NCBI RefSeq assembly: GCF_040939455.1
Contig: NC_134108.1
Location: 5,423,501 to 5,487,500 of the forward strand
Origin: Microcebus murinus
Taxonomy: Eukaryota; Chordata; Mammalia; Primates; Cheirogaleidae
Length of the DNA: 64,000 nt
Direction: 5' to 3'
The translations under genes were made by a program, and so were the position numbers. The notes under the pieces are model-generated. The model was given only the letters and a program-made list of their open reading frames with translations, searched no databases and was not told the DNA's origin. Below, piece by piece: positions 11,022-23,199 of the stretch (positions are counted from its first letter, which is position 1; each line of letters begins with the position of its first letter).

Positions 11022-11054
11022 ATATATTATATATTAATATATATATATATTAAT
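11022..11054. repeat. AT-rich simple repeat
   Basis: This is a TATATTATATATTAATATAT-type low-complexity run. The flanking intron from 10970 to 13440 is AT-rich with nothing else recognised, including a 113-codon chance frame at 12736-13077. Confidence 0.8.
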
Positions 11055-13447
11055 GTCTCTCATTGACAGGTATTTTTTTTTCAGGTTATTGAAGCTTTAA
11101 ATGTATTTGTGTTCCAAAAATAATCTCCTTCTTTGATATGTGGCAAATGATGCCTAGGCTCCTATTTATAGTTTTTTTCTCTGTATGGAGAGAACAGTGT
11201 TGCTATAGCTAGGGTTACTGTGTTACCCAGAATAGAGCAGAGTAGAGTTTCTTTCTCTAGATATCTGTGTAACTTGGGTGCCTGGCCATATAATGAGACC
11301 ATCCTTAGACAAATATTTGTATTTTTAAGATTATTTATGTGCTCTTGATGATTTCTCCAATTTATTTTTATTAAACGACTTTAATAGAGAGACCCCCATG
11401 AAGGTTAACATTGGAGCCCTTAACATTGAAGGAGAGAAAATTCTCTGTTCAATGAATATATAGCAATTTCATCTCTTTTGCATGCCTCCACTCCTACCCT
11501 CATCAAATTAGGGAAAAAATAGTGATTAGGGAACTAATATTGGTGTTCAAATTGAGATTTTTAAAAAATTGTGTATATGATGAATATGCTAGTCATTCCT
11601 ATTGCTAAATATTTTTGGAGTTTCGGTGCATGAATAAGATGACTTAAGATGTAGCACTTTGTAACTGCTTAGTAATTTTTAAAGCTTATCGTGCTTGCAG
11701 TGTATATTCATTTTCCAGATCCTGGAAAGGTAGGAAACATACCTGAAACTTACTGTATGTTAATAAAATGGATAAATAGGACTAGACATTTGTAATATTT
11801 ATGTTTATAAGGTGAATCTTTGGTTTTAACATCTACCTGCATTCTTTTTCTTTCCCCTCATTTTTTTTTCTTTACTACATTTTTTTCAATTTTCTCAGAA
11901 GGTAGAATTTTAACATTTCATTCTTCAAATCACACGGATAGCTGTGTCTGCATAATCACTTGGTGAGCCCTTTCCTTACTTGCTGATGGAGTTGCTACAG
12001 AGTTTGACTATTGGTTATGATGTATTTCTAAGGGTTATGACAACATGGCATGCCTAAACAAACCAGGCTATACCACAACTCTTCCTTCAGTTGTCTGCAG
12101 TGAAAATGTTTGTAGCCCCAGCCTCTGCATTTAACTTCCAGGGGAATCTAGTCCCGATTACATTTTTTTTTTCCCACTGAGCCACAGTTTCCCATCATTG
12201 GAGAATGATGAACTCTGAGCAGTTAGAGGATGGGGCAACATGTCTACTGCCTAGAGAATTAAAGATTTAAGAATACTATTCCATGCTCTGGGTCTTCCCT
12301 CTACCATCGGAACCTGGCCTCCTTTCTCCTGGAAATCCTTTCTAGCTCTCTGGTGAGTCCCCAGGGATGGAGAGTTACAGATTTAACCACACGTGAAAAC
12401 AAAATACTATGAGATGCTGCCTATCTAGGCTGCTGACCACTGACAAATGTAGAATACACAAGGCACTTGGCTTTCACCAAGTTTAGACAATATCTAAAGA
12501 TGTTTTTACATTAAGATGCCTGAATTTGTAGTATAAGATGGGAATTGTATATGTCATTGTGTAGTCAATTTAGACATAATCCTATGATACAAATGGATAG
12601 TAACATATAGTAGAAATCTGATATTGGCTTGTCACTCTTATTCATTTAAAAATCAGTGAAATGCCCAATTGGTAGTAGGTAAGGGAATTTTTTTCCTTTG
12701 TCATAGAATTTTCTTTTTTCTTAATTGTCCTTTTTTTGCGTGTGTGGCATCTGCCATTTCTCGACACAGTTTCTGTCATTGGTACTGATTTTTGTCATCA
12801 TCTTGATTTCAAAGAAGTCCCCAAAGAATGTTATCCTCAGTGTATGATGCTAAAGTTTTACACTAGGTCTGTGTGCTTGCCTTCACATCCTGGCAATTTC
12901 TGGACATTGCAGCACATTTTAGGACTTTGTTTTGGTAAGGGGATGGGAAATTCTGGAATAATTTTTATTGTGGGTGTGACATTGAAAGAGCTTCTATATT
13001 GGATCAAGTTATGGTTGTCACAGTTTTTCATGTATAAATTTATTAAAAATTTTTTCTGTCTTCTGCAGCCAATTTAATCATCTTATGTCCCATAGAATGC
13101 AAGTTATGCAGTTAGTCGGAGAAGAGGTGGGGATGGCATTTGAGATGAGGTTTCTAGAGGTGATATGATTTTTGTCTTCAAACTGATTATTACAGGGTGA
13201 TTAACATTAAATAATCTTAGACCAGTAAATATGTGTGAATTTTTAGCAATTGAGAAAGGTATTTTAAGTATTCATGTAAGAGTTTAGTTGCTCTAATTAA
13301 AAACTAGATAGCAATAGGTACCCTTTGTATATGTACAAATATCGGGAAGCATACTCCAAAATTATTTGGGTTGTGGGATTATTTTTCATTGTGATTTCTG
13401 TGTTTTTCTGATATTCAGCATTAATCATATAATATTTTAGAAATAGC

Positions 13448-13514
13448 AAAAAGCAATGTTATAAACATTGCTTTTTATAAACATTTGTCCTAACCTTAAG
13501 GATAGGACAAATGT
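13448..13514. repeat. Two adjacent hairpin-forming inverted repeats
   Basis: The first has perfect 13-bp arms, AAAAAGCAATGTT at 13448-13460 and its complement at 13464-13476, around ATA. The second has perfect 12-bp arms, ACATTTGTCCTA at 13481-13492 and its complement at 13503-13514, with CCTTAAGG at its centre. Confidence 0.95.
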
Positions 13515-13850
13515 ACCATTGTTGTCATACATGTAGTGCTGCTTATACTTTTGTGACAGAAGAATCCTCTCTCTCCTTTAGAGGCTGCTGGCATTCCTTG
13601 GCTCCTGGCCACATGAAGTCTAGTCTCTACTTCCAAGGTCATATTGCCTTCTCCTTTACTGCAGTCAAATTTCCCTCTGTCTTCCTCTTATAAGAACCTT
13701 TATGGTTGCATTTAGGATAACCTCTTCATCTCCAGATACTTAATCACATCTGCAAAGTCTCTTTTGCCATATCAGGTAGCATTCATAGGTTTCAGGGACT
13801 TAAGATATGGAGGAGGCATTATTTAGCCTACTAGGGTTCACTACAGTTAG
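13515..13850 (+). repeat. Diverged interspersed repeat, family not named
   Basis: Phrases such as GGCTGCTGGCATTCCTTGGC, CTTATAAGAACC and ATCACATCTGCAAAGTC are ones I recognise from a mammal-wide repeat, but I cannot assign the family with certainty. A 60-codon frame inside (13511-13693) is therefore not a gene. Confidence 0.5.
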
Positions 13851-14018
13851 CAGTAATGCTTCACCACTTGAATGCCTGGTTGTTAAGTACCTTGTTTTGA
13901 GGAAGAATGAATGGCAGGTATAGTACATTGAATTGACAGTGATGCTACTTGATTTTTGCCTTTTCTGAAGTTATTTACAGGTAAAGTAGTAATGTTATAT
14001 ATGAGTTTAGTAGGCTGA

Positions 14019-14020
<2 letters not shown>

Positions 14021-14050
<30 letters not shown>
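14021..14050 (+). repeat. (GA)n microsatellite
   Basis: An almost pure GA run of about 28 bases lies within otherwise unremarkable intron (13860-14690). Confidence 0.95.
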
Positions 14051-14052
<2 letters not shown>

Positions 14053-14709
14053 AAGAACAAGAACAAGTTCATGATGAAGCTGTCCAAGAACATAACTCAC
14101 TTTTCAAGGTAGTTTTCCCAGGTGGCAAAAGAATGGTGGATACTCTCCTGGACTGAAATAATGAACTGCAGCTGGGTAATTTGATGTACCTGGTTGCTAA
14201 TTTGTGTCCTGTAGAGAAGGGGAAGTTTTGTTATTCTTTTGACAGGAAATATGACTTCACATAATAAATGATCAGGCAAAGCAGGAGCAAATAACCATTT
14301 TATGTATATTTTGCTTTCTGATTTGAGAGTTCACTGTGAACCTTAGACACTTAACACTTCTTTGGAATAGTTTAACATTGTCCTGCCCTTTGTAAATAAT
14401 AACTAATCTGGCTTGGAAATTACACAGTTAGAATTTTTAAATAAATTCTAGTAAAGTTGAGAAGGACAAAAGAACAAAATCTTATAGCTGAATTTGCTTC
14501 AGTTTCTTAAAGATAGCAACATAGAATTTGGTTTTATGAGGCAGTTTTAACTGAAACATTTGAAAAATATGCCATTACATATTGTTAGTATAGTTAGAAA
14601 CTCAAAAGAAAATATGGAATACATTTTAAAAATAGATACAGAATTTTATTTTTCAAAATAAAAAGTTCATTTTTTATTGGAAAAAAGAAGTAAGAAAATA
14701 AATGTTAAA

Positions 14710-15245
14710 TTCCACAAACATTTATTAAGGGTCTAAATTATGGGACCTCTGATAGGCACTGTGCCTGCATAGCTCAAATGAGGAAGTCATAATTTAGTGA
14801 AAATACTGTGTCCACATCTAAAATAATTATCAGCAATACTAGAAGTAATGGAAGTGCATATGTGTGATAAAGCAGGGCATCCATCAGCAGAAGTGATGCT
14901 TATTTGAGCTGGACATTCAGAGCTGAGAGGTTACCTGAGTAGGCAAATAAAGTGCATTCCAAACAGAGGGCCTGGCCCCAGCAAGACAGGAGGCTTATTG
15001 GCAGAGGCTGTGTTGGAGGAGGATGAATAGCTGACAGGATGGAGCATAAGGAGCATGGAGGAGGAAGTGACTTGAGGATTAGGGTGAGGAGTGTCCAGGA
15101 CCAGCTAGCTCAGTGGAGTTTTCCTGGCCAGCCATCTGGAGAGTTCAGGTTTTGCTCTGAGTAATGAGGAGCCACTTGGTTTCAATGCCAGGAATGGGCA
15201 TGGCCAGATTATCTTTAGAAAAGTAACTTCAGCAGCAGAGCCATG
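14710..15245 (-). repeat. Old L2-like relic, antisense
   Basis: ACATTTATTAAGGGTC near the left, GATAGGCACTGTGCCTG, then GAGCTGGACATTCAGAG and GTGCATTCCAAACAGAGGGC follow the order seen in antisense L2-type relics. The stretch is GC-richer than its flanks. Confidence 0.5.
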
Positions 15246-15769
15246 TTAAATCTCAGTCATTTACTTTTGGTTAATATAGAAGTAATGGAAATTCTAATCT
15301 GGTCTTTCCACATTTAATAAAAAGCAGCATATCTGCAACAAAGACAGATTGTGTTGGTTGAATTCTAAGGACCATTCAGACAAAGCAAACTCTTAATGCC
15401 TGCAGTTAACACCTGTGGTGGGCAGTGAGCAGGTTAACATTCATGAATCAGGCCTCTTCTAAGGCAGCAGGAAGTAGCCCTGCCTATCACTGAAAGTAAG
15501 AAGCAAATTCAAATTTAAAACATTAAATTCACTTAAATTTAAAACTTAAATTGTCAGTAGCCAGATTAAACACTGTATTATATTGCTTTTCACTTAGGAT
15601 CTTTAAGCTATTAGGACAATTAGCTGTACTTTGATATGATCAGAATAAACAAACCTTTCAAAAGTTTTATATGCTTTAGATTATTTTGATGGAATCATTT
15701 TCCTGCCAAACTTTAAAGACCTAATCTCGTTCCATTTTTTTATATTGTATGTTTATTTACCTGCCTTAT

Positions 15770-15985
15770 TCTTGAGGGAAGAAGTGTGCTTATACTTAGT
15801 GAACAATTGTTGGATGAATGAAAATGTGAATCAAAGGAAAGGAGACCTTTGTCTTTGTTTGTCTTCTCTAATGTCCCTAGAAGAATCCAGTTTCTATTGA
15901 TATTATCCTTGGGAGTGGGGCCTTATTTTATTTATCTTTGTGTCTCCTAACTCAGTAGAATCCCAGTAAGTGTTGAGATGGATGA
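15770..15985 (+). repeat. L2 3'-tail fragments
   Basis: TTGTTGGATGAATGAA at about 15808 and TGTGTCTCCTAACTCAGTAG at about 15940 resemble L2 tails. The surrounding intron from 15250 to 18260 has no other named repeat. Confidence 0.4.
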
Positions 15986-18261
15986 AAAAAATTAATAAAT
16001 AGGATAAGTAACTCTGTGGCTTGATTTTGGTAAATACTAAGTTTATTTAAAATGTTTCATATTCTGAGAAGATAATTTGTTATCAATAATTTTAGGGAGA
16101 TTTTGATCTGTCATATTTTTGCATGCTATAATTGGAGCTAGCACAGGATGATGATTTTTTTTTCTTTGTTTTCTTTTTTTCCCCTGTCCTTTACTGTTGT
16201 TCCTTTATTGTTTCTCTAATGATTGCCCTTCCTTAGAGGGAAGCTATTAAATTACTTTAATTTTGGAATAAATTGGGATTTTAAAGTGGATACTCTGTGC
16301 TGGATGTTTAGAGTATAAATTACATGGATACTTTGTCTCTCTTACACCTTTAGCTTTTAACTTTACAACAAATATATTTTTGTTTCATTGAGGTCTATAT
16401 TTGTTTCTCTAATGTAGCTTTTCTCTATGGAATACACTCAGTAGAAGCATATGCTCAAAGCTTCAAAGTAATTACAATATCACTAAAAGGTTTATAATCA
16501 CATTACTGAAACTAAATGTTAAAAAATTTGATTTTCCTTGATCCAATCATTTCAATTTAATTGTAGGCTACTGCATGATTGATTGAGGAAACATGACAGG
16601 CCAAAGTCAAAGGGTGTTTATAATGCCTAAAGCCTTGTAGAGAAAACCTCCAGGCAATTTAATTTGGGTAGGAATTCATTTTAATTATTCTGAGGGTTTT
16701 TTAACTTGGAAAAATAGATTTGTTTTCATGCTTTTAGTGTTTGCCCAGCTCTAATGGCATCATTTAATCCCATCATGCACCTCCTCCGCAGACCCTGCTT
16801 AGACAAAGACCCTTGTGATGCAAAACAAAGAATTGAAATCTGATTTTATCATAATTGTTCTAAAGATGTTTTTTCCATGTTATTTAAATGATGGGCTTAA
16901 ACTTTAAAGTATTTATTGCAAATTGTGGGTAGTTTTTGAGATATTTGTATCTGTTTTCAGTAGGCCAGCAATGCCTCTAGATAATTAAATAATGGAACAT
17001 GCCAACACTTATCCATGAGAATACAGAGTGTTATGAATAAATATATCTACTTTTTCCTCATTGCTCATGGGGGGGGAGGCGGAGAAATGGTCATCCATCA
17101 AATTCATGTCTGTGGTTACTCTGAAAAACCATTTATTTTTATTTCTAATGAATTATGGAGACAAGTAAATTTAAAATTACTTTGTGAAGCAATGTGAATT
17201 TTCCTAATTTTTGCACAGTTTGTTTTAATTATATACATTACAAAGCAGTAAATTTAGAATATTTACTGATTACATTTGATATCTATTCAGTTAAAAATAT
17301 GGACATAACACAGGTATTTTAATAATTATCTTACATAGTTCTTCTAACTGGCTATTTCATCTCTCTTCTTAAGTTCTTTATTTGCTTTTTTAAAACAGTG
17401 AGTATAAGTAATAGCTAAAAGACAAATCTTTTAATCTTTTGCAAATAATCATACACAAAGCACTTGGTGATTTTTAAGGCTTTTAATTAAATTTCTGAAG
17501 GTAAATTTTGAAACCTAAATACTTTGCTTTTGTAGGATTTTTGACAATGGAAAATAAAATTATGGAGTTTTTCAACTCCTTTTATTCCCTAGATCTGACA
17601 TACTTTTTCTGCCTTCTCTGTATTTTGGCAGAGACCTAATTTTATAAATAATGGTCTTCTTGCCATTCTTGTGGCTCCATGAGGGTAGGTTTATTGTTTG
17701 ATTGATTGATTCTACTCTTTGAAATCAAAAGTATATTGTCCATGGCTAGTGGCTCTTCTTATGCACTTCCTTCCCTATCCAGGCCATATCCCAAATCACC
17801 CTCCTTTTCAATGATAATATCACAGCATCTCATATATTTAATATTTGTCCTCTGCAATATAGTGAAGTCATGGTGATAGTGCCTTTTCATAAGGCTTTAC
17901 TCTGGAGGAACTGCAATTGAAGTAAGGAACCCCAGTTTTATGTGGAGGTCCCATAAGCTGGTTTAGATTTTAGAAGATAAGGAAGTGATCCTGATTTTTT
18001 GATTCATGTGTTAATAGTTTGCTCTTGCTTACATTAAATAATCTAGGAAAAGTAGGTTTAACTTTAGGACATCTATGTAACTTCATAGTTTAAGTATCTT
18101 CTACCACTGCAAAACTTACAAAGTATAGGCATGGTTGCCTGAACATTATATGGGCATTATATCATGTGCCATGGGCTCTTCAAGCCAGAGATAAGCACAC
18201 TGCATAGTGGATCAGAGATTTGATTTTTATCCTACTTATAACCTAATAAGTTAGCCAGTCC

Positions 18262-18268
18262 ATATATA

Positions 18269-18299
<31 letters not shown>

Positions 18300-18302
18300 G
18301 TG

Positions 18303-18335
<33 letters not shown>

Positions 18336-18338
18336 GTA
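18262..18338. repeat. (TA)n/(TG)n/(TATG)n compound microsatellite
   Basis: About 77 bp of alternating TA and TG ends in TATG units. It abuts the outer edge of the LTR beginning at 18335. Confidence 0.95.
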
Positions 18339-18760
18339 TCATGGATGCTGACAAAAGACATGAGACTTATGGGTAAGAGACATAGGACTTCATTATTCAT
18401 GCTACAGTAAGATGTATAAGCATCATCATATTCATACTAGTTTTCTTTGCCCCAGAATTCTGTAGGGGTGATGTGATATGGCCCAGATAGATGCTATATC
18501 TACAGTAGGTTTGCATTGCAGATGTGGACTGCTGAGCTTGAGGAATCCTCTATTTTATAGCAAGCAGTAAGCAAACCTGCTCTTTGTGTGGGGAAAGACA
18601 TTATTTCATTTCTTAAGGTTATCGGTTGCATAAACGACCCTGAGAAATGGCCCACATGGAAGACTAGTCAGGACCATGCAATCTAGGCATACCCAGCAAG
18701 ATGTACAGGGAGTGTAATAGGCCTCCAAGAAACTCTTTTTCAAAACTGACCACTTTATCT
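18335..18760 (-). repeat. 3' LTR of the ERV remnant
   Basis: It shares with the other LTR the order 'catgg-tgctg', 'agacatgagact', 'ttttatagcaagcagtaagcaa' and 'gcatacccagcaag'. A TATA box (TATAAAATAG) reads on the minus strand at 18559-18550, but the AATAAA signal is decayed. The 5' edge near 18760 is uncertain. Confidence 0.7.
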
Positions 18761-19504
18761 TACACCATCTTGGCTTCTGGTGAATTTTCACATGAATTTG
18801 CTACCCATGGTCACTCTAATTAATCTGACCAACAGAGTTTGGAGCCAAATCTATTCAGCCTGTCTCATATAGCATTTAGATAGGGCTATAATCAGTAAAA
18901 TACTACATGGGAGCATGAGGCCAATTTGCAGTATTGATTTCATCTAATCTCCCCTCCTTTCCTGACCAAAGTCTCTGATTGAGATGGCTATGAATAAATC
19001 CCAGAGCAAGACCAGTAGTTCTTAATTTAGATAATCTAAGTCGAGTCTTATCTAATATGGTCTGTACATGGAAGTTTGGAATGACTTGCTGATCTTTGGT
19101 GTCATTGACAGTAATAACGGGGCAGTAGATATTCCAGAGAGAAACCCTTGTGCTCAATGGAGAGACATTCATGGCCTACTCTCCCCCACCTAGAGAGCAC
19201 AGGTTACTCTGATTTGGAATTTGTTGTTGCACTTGATTAGAATCACCATTATACAGGTTTGATTAGGCTGCATAGACAGTCCCTGAGTAGTTTCAGTCTA
19301 GATTGCCGCACGTGGCATAACCTAAGGCCACCTGGGAGTCAGGAGACACCTATGAATTCGTATCAGTCGGATTGGAACAATGTCTCACCAGTCTGTGAGT
19401 TTGTACAGGTATGATGGGGGAGGACCATGTTTGGGAGAGGCTGTGATGGGGCATCAGGCATGGTGGAATTGTTTAGAACCAGCCATGTCTGCATGACTTG
19501 TTCT
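18761..19504 (-). pseudogene. ERV internal region, 3' part (degraded)
   Basis: This lies between the 3' LTR and the L1 insertion. An 89-codon minus-strand frame (19172-18903) has no motif I can assign; by position it would be late pol or env remnant. Treated as decayed retroviral sequence by position only. Confidence 0.4.
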
Positions 19505-21095
19505 GTTTTTTTGTTTTTAACCTATTTTTTTTTTATTTTAGCATATTATGGGGGTACAAGTGTGAAGGTTACATATATTGCCCATACCCCCTCTCCCCCC
19601 TTGAGTAAGAGCTTCAAGCGTGTCCATCCCCCAAACGTTTCACATCTTACTCGTTTGGTTGTATATACCCATCCCCTCCTCCACCCTCCCGACACCGTTA
19701 AATGTTACTCCTATATGTCCACTTAGGTGTTGATCCGTTAATACCAGTTTGCTGATGAGTACATGTGGTGCTGGTTTTTCCATTCTTGAGATACTTCACT
19801 TAGTAGAATGGGTTCCAGCTCTATCCAGGAATATACAAGAGGTGCTATATCATCATTGTTTCTTAAAGCTGAGTAGTACTCCATGGTATAAATACACCAC
19901 ATTTTATTAATGCATTCATGAATTGATGGGCACTTGGGTTGTTTCCACAGCTTTGCAATAGTGAATTTTGCTGCCATAAACATTCAAGTGTAGATGTCTT
20001 TATTATAGAATGACTTTTGTTCCCTTGTGTAGATGCCTAATAGTGCTATTGCTGGATCAAATGATATTTCTATTTTTAGCTCTTTGAGGTATCTCCAAAT
20101 TCTTTTCCACAGTTTGCACTAATTTGTAGTCCCACCAGCAGTGTAGGAATGTTCCTATCTCTCCACATCCTCGCCAACATTTATTGTTTGGGGACTTTTT
20201 GATATAGGCCATTCTCACTGGAGATAAGTGATATCTCATTGTGGTTTTGATTTGCATTTCCCTGATGATTAGAGATGATGAACATTTTTTCATATGTTTG
20301 TTGGCCATTATTCTGTCTTCTTTTGAGAAGTTTCTGTTCATGCCCTTTGCCCATTTTTTGATAGGGTTGTTTGATTTTTTTCTTGCTGATTTTCCTGAGT
20401 TCTAAATAGATTCTAGTTTTCAGCCCTTTATCAGATGTGTAGCTTGCAAAATTTTTCTCCCATTCTGTGGGTTGTCTGTTTGCTCTCTTAACAGTTTCTT
20501 TGGCTGTGCAGAAGCCTTTTAATTTGATCATGTCCCATTTATTTATTTTTGTTGCTGTTGTGATTGCCTTTGGAGTTTTCTTCATAAATTCTTTGCCTAG
20601 GCCAATGTCTAGAAGGATATTACCAACATTTTCCTCTAGAATTCTAATAGTTTCACACTTAATGTTCAAATCTGTGGGACACAGTTAAAGCAGTCCTGAA
20701 AGTTTATTTCCATAAATGCCTATATCCAAAAGTCGAAAAGAGCACAAATAGACAACCTAATGAATCGTCTCAAAGAGCTGGAAAAAGAAGAATAGGCCAA
20801 CCCCAGCAGAAGAAGTGAAATCATTAATATCAAATCAGAACTAAACAAAATAGACAATAGGGGAACTATACGGATGATTAATAAAACAAAAAGTTGGTTC
20901 TTTGAAAAAATAAACAAAATTGACATACCATTGGCTAGACTAACGAAAACCAGAAAGAAAAAGCTCTAATAAACTCCATCAGGAACAATAAAGGAGAAAT
21001 TACAACTGATGCCACGGAGATACAAGATATAATTTATGAATACTACAAAAACCTCTGTGCACACAAACTGGAAAATGTGGAGGAAATGGACAGTT
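19505..21095 (-). mobile_element. L1 element with 5' inversion, inserted in the ERV
   Basis: From about 20688 down to 19505 the minus strand is an L1 3' part: the ORF2 C-terminal region, including a frame at 20669-20181 with [20 protein letters not shown] and one at 20341-20057 with the Cys-rich [16 protein letters not shown], then a 3' UTR and an A-rich tail (T-run in plus). From about 20690 to 21090 the plus strand reads an earlier part of ORF2 in the opposite direction. This head-to-head arrangement is the twin-priming outcome of L1 reverse transcription. The intervening ORF2 segment, including the core of the reverse transcriptase, is missing. The 3' UTR is unlike human L1 and is probably strepsirrhine. 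ORF2 is interrupted by stops. Confidence 0.88.
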
Positions 21096-22835
21096 TCTTT
21101 TTTTTTTTTATAGCAGTTTTGATCAACAGCTTGATTTCAGTATGTCTCATCAGAGAATGGGCCTTTACCCTGAGCATCTATATTAGTAACCCAGACTATT
21201 CAGCAGCCATGATTTGTTTTCAAAGTTTGTAGTCCTATAGCTGGGCTGCTTTAATCTGCCAATCTATAGTCTTCCAAAGGGGAGACCAGATAGGTCATTA
21301 GCAAAGTCTAAAAGTCTGTAGAAGATAAAATGCCCGGTCCTTGGGAGTATTGTTTGACAAGGGGCACAGCTTTACTTCAGACATTTGTGTTGACTGGTCC
21401 TTACCACAGTTGGTCTTCCAGAGTTGTCCTTTGGACTGGATGGCTGCTGCTGGTCAGAGCCCACCTTTGGCATTTAATTAGGGCGAACCGTTAGTGAACC
21501 AGGCCATTGAAGGGAACCCTCTGAGAGCCCTCTCAAACCAGCAGCTTTGTTTCAGGTGGTGTCGTGGGGGATATGGTTTCCTCAAATGAATAGCTGCCAT
21601 ATTTTTATGTAAAACTAAGATGATGTTAGTGCCAGACTGGCTGACTCTTGGATATATAATACCATTTGCATTTGACCAGCATGGCCTGTAGGCCTTTCTC
21701 ACCTCATTCAATAGACCCACCTGAAAATGAGGGGGTGTCAGGTGTTCCTCTTCCATAGGAGCTTAGTTGCAGGTTAACAGCTACTGTTTGAAAAAAAAGG
21801 ATGTACTTTGTGTCTCCCTCAGGAAGCTGATGCTATTGTAGTGGGCAGTGACCTCTCTCTGTGCCACAGTTACTGAACATGAAAACCCCCTCTGGCACTT
21901 AGGGGATTGGGAAGTAAAAACATGTAATATATTAATTCTTATTGTACAATTGGACATGAGAACCACTACCATAAGACCACATTGAATAAGCCCAAAGGGC
22001 TCCTTTACAAGGCTACGTCAGTTCCCCTTACCCACTGAGAGGTACCAACCCCCCTCAGCAGAATTTAGTGGCCCTTTTCTCCATGGGCCAGTTAGAATGA
22101 TAGCTTAGGTGTCTGTATCCAACAGAGCCCTAGTAGTTTAAGTCCCTTTCTTCCCTGTCATACCAGATAGGTATGTTTGGCTTTCAGTACCGTGGGGATA
22201 GGCAGATCTTGGTTCCAGCCCAATCATCTTTCTTCTTAAAGCAGCTGAGTTGAGAGGAGAGGCAAAGGAAGGGATCAGGTAATATGGAGAAAGACAGCAG
22301 CTCTGTGTTGGTTTCAAGCACCTGCCCACTTGGAGCTCAACCAAACAAATGTTAACGGTCTTCCCAAAGACCTGTATCAGATAATGAGGTCATTGTTATT
22401 GATACCACTGTTTCAGCTCTAAGAACTCCTGCCTCAGCAGCCACACCCACATTGCTTTTCTGCTGGGCCTTGCTGCCCCTTGTCATGATAAAACCCCCCT
22501 ACACACACACACATGCGCACACACACACCCCAGAATGAGTAACAACCAGGCGACCATTTGTGTAGCTTGTTTCAATCCTACCTCTCTTTTAGCCTCATTA
22601 GTAGGTGGGATAAGAGGGACCCTTAGTCCCCTCTAAACCCCACTGCCCACCTCTTGGGCAAGAGCATTCACTCCCAGATCCCAGGGAGTATTTTCATATC
22701 CCAAACCCAACATCTAGGCCCTTTTCCTCTTTCTCCAAATAGCCATGTTTCTGTTAGCATCCTTTCCTTTGCCAAAACTGTCAGGTATGTGATATGATTT
22801 TACCCAGTTTAGAAGTTAATAATTTAGCTAGTTAC
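21096..22835 (-). pseudogene. ERV internal region, pro/pol remnant
   Basis: Minus-strand frames at 22344-22138, 21972-21781 and 21756-21478 are successive pieces of a broken retroviral reading frame. The protease-like motif ALLDTDT has Asp-Thr but not the usual Gly. The RNase H-like motif reads WFTNGS, with Asn where the family has a catalytic Asp, so it could not be active. A (CA)n run at 22501-22530 lies within. Stops and frameshifts make it non-coding. Confidence 0.65.
22501..22530 (+). repeat. (CA)n microsatellite
   Basis: An ACACAC run interrupted by ATGCGC, inside the ERV remnant. Confidence 0.9.
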
Positions 22836-23199
22836 TGTTTCATGGTTGCTGGCAGAAGACGTGAGACTCCTGGGTCAGAAACAAAGGATTTTATTACCCA
22901 TTACACAATAAGCAGCATGAGCATCAGCGTATTGCTATCAGTTGCCCTTGCTCCTAAATCCTGTGGTCCAGATGTATGCTGCAATTGAGGAACTCTAAGC
23001 TTGGGGAATTCTCTGTTTTTATAACAAGCAGTAAGTAAGCCTGTTCTTTGTCTAGGGGGAGATGTTGCCTCATCTCTCATCTATAAAAGCAATCCTGACA
23101 AAAAGCCCACATAAAAAAGTGGTCAGTCCCTTGAAGTCTTGGCATACCCAGTAAGGTATGCAGTATACAAGAAGCCTAAGAAGGACTGTTATCCCAACA
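22836..23199 (-). repeat. 5' LTR of the ERV remnant
   Basis: On the minus strand it begins TGTTGGGATAACAGTCC, carries a TATA box (TATAAAAACA, 23023-23014) and a polyadenylation signal (AATAAAAT, 22895-22888), and ends at ACA. It aligns by eye with the block at 18335-18760, at clearly less than full identity, so the insertion is old. Confidence 0.75.

Larger units (their letters stand above)
18335..23199 (-). mobile_element. Endogenous retrovirus remnant with two LTRs, minus strand
   Basis: Two related LTR-like blocks in the same orientation, 18335-18760 and 22836-23199, bound a degraded internal region. On the minus strand the order is 5' LTR, a protease-like motif ALLDTDT (22128-22108), an RNase H-like motif WFTNGS (21501-21484) with a further RNase H-like stretch leftward, then sequence up to the 3' LTR. 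In-frame stops lie just before and just after the protease motif, and frames shift between motifs. Most of gag and much of reverse transcriptase appear missing. An L1 insertion interrupts the element at about 19505-21095. I cannot see a clear primer-binding site next to the 5' LTR, and the class (ERV1 or ERVL) is unsettled. This is a defective fossil. Confidence 0.75.

Noticed and set aside
12736..13077. 113-codon plus-strand open frame
   Set aside because: No motif, no homology recognised, no flanking gene signals; consistent with chance in long intron.
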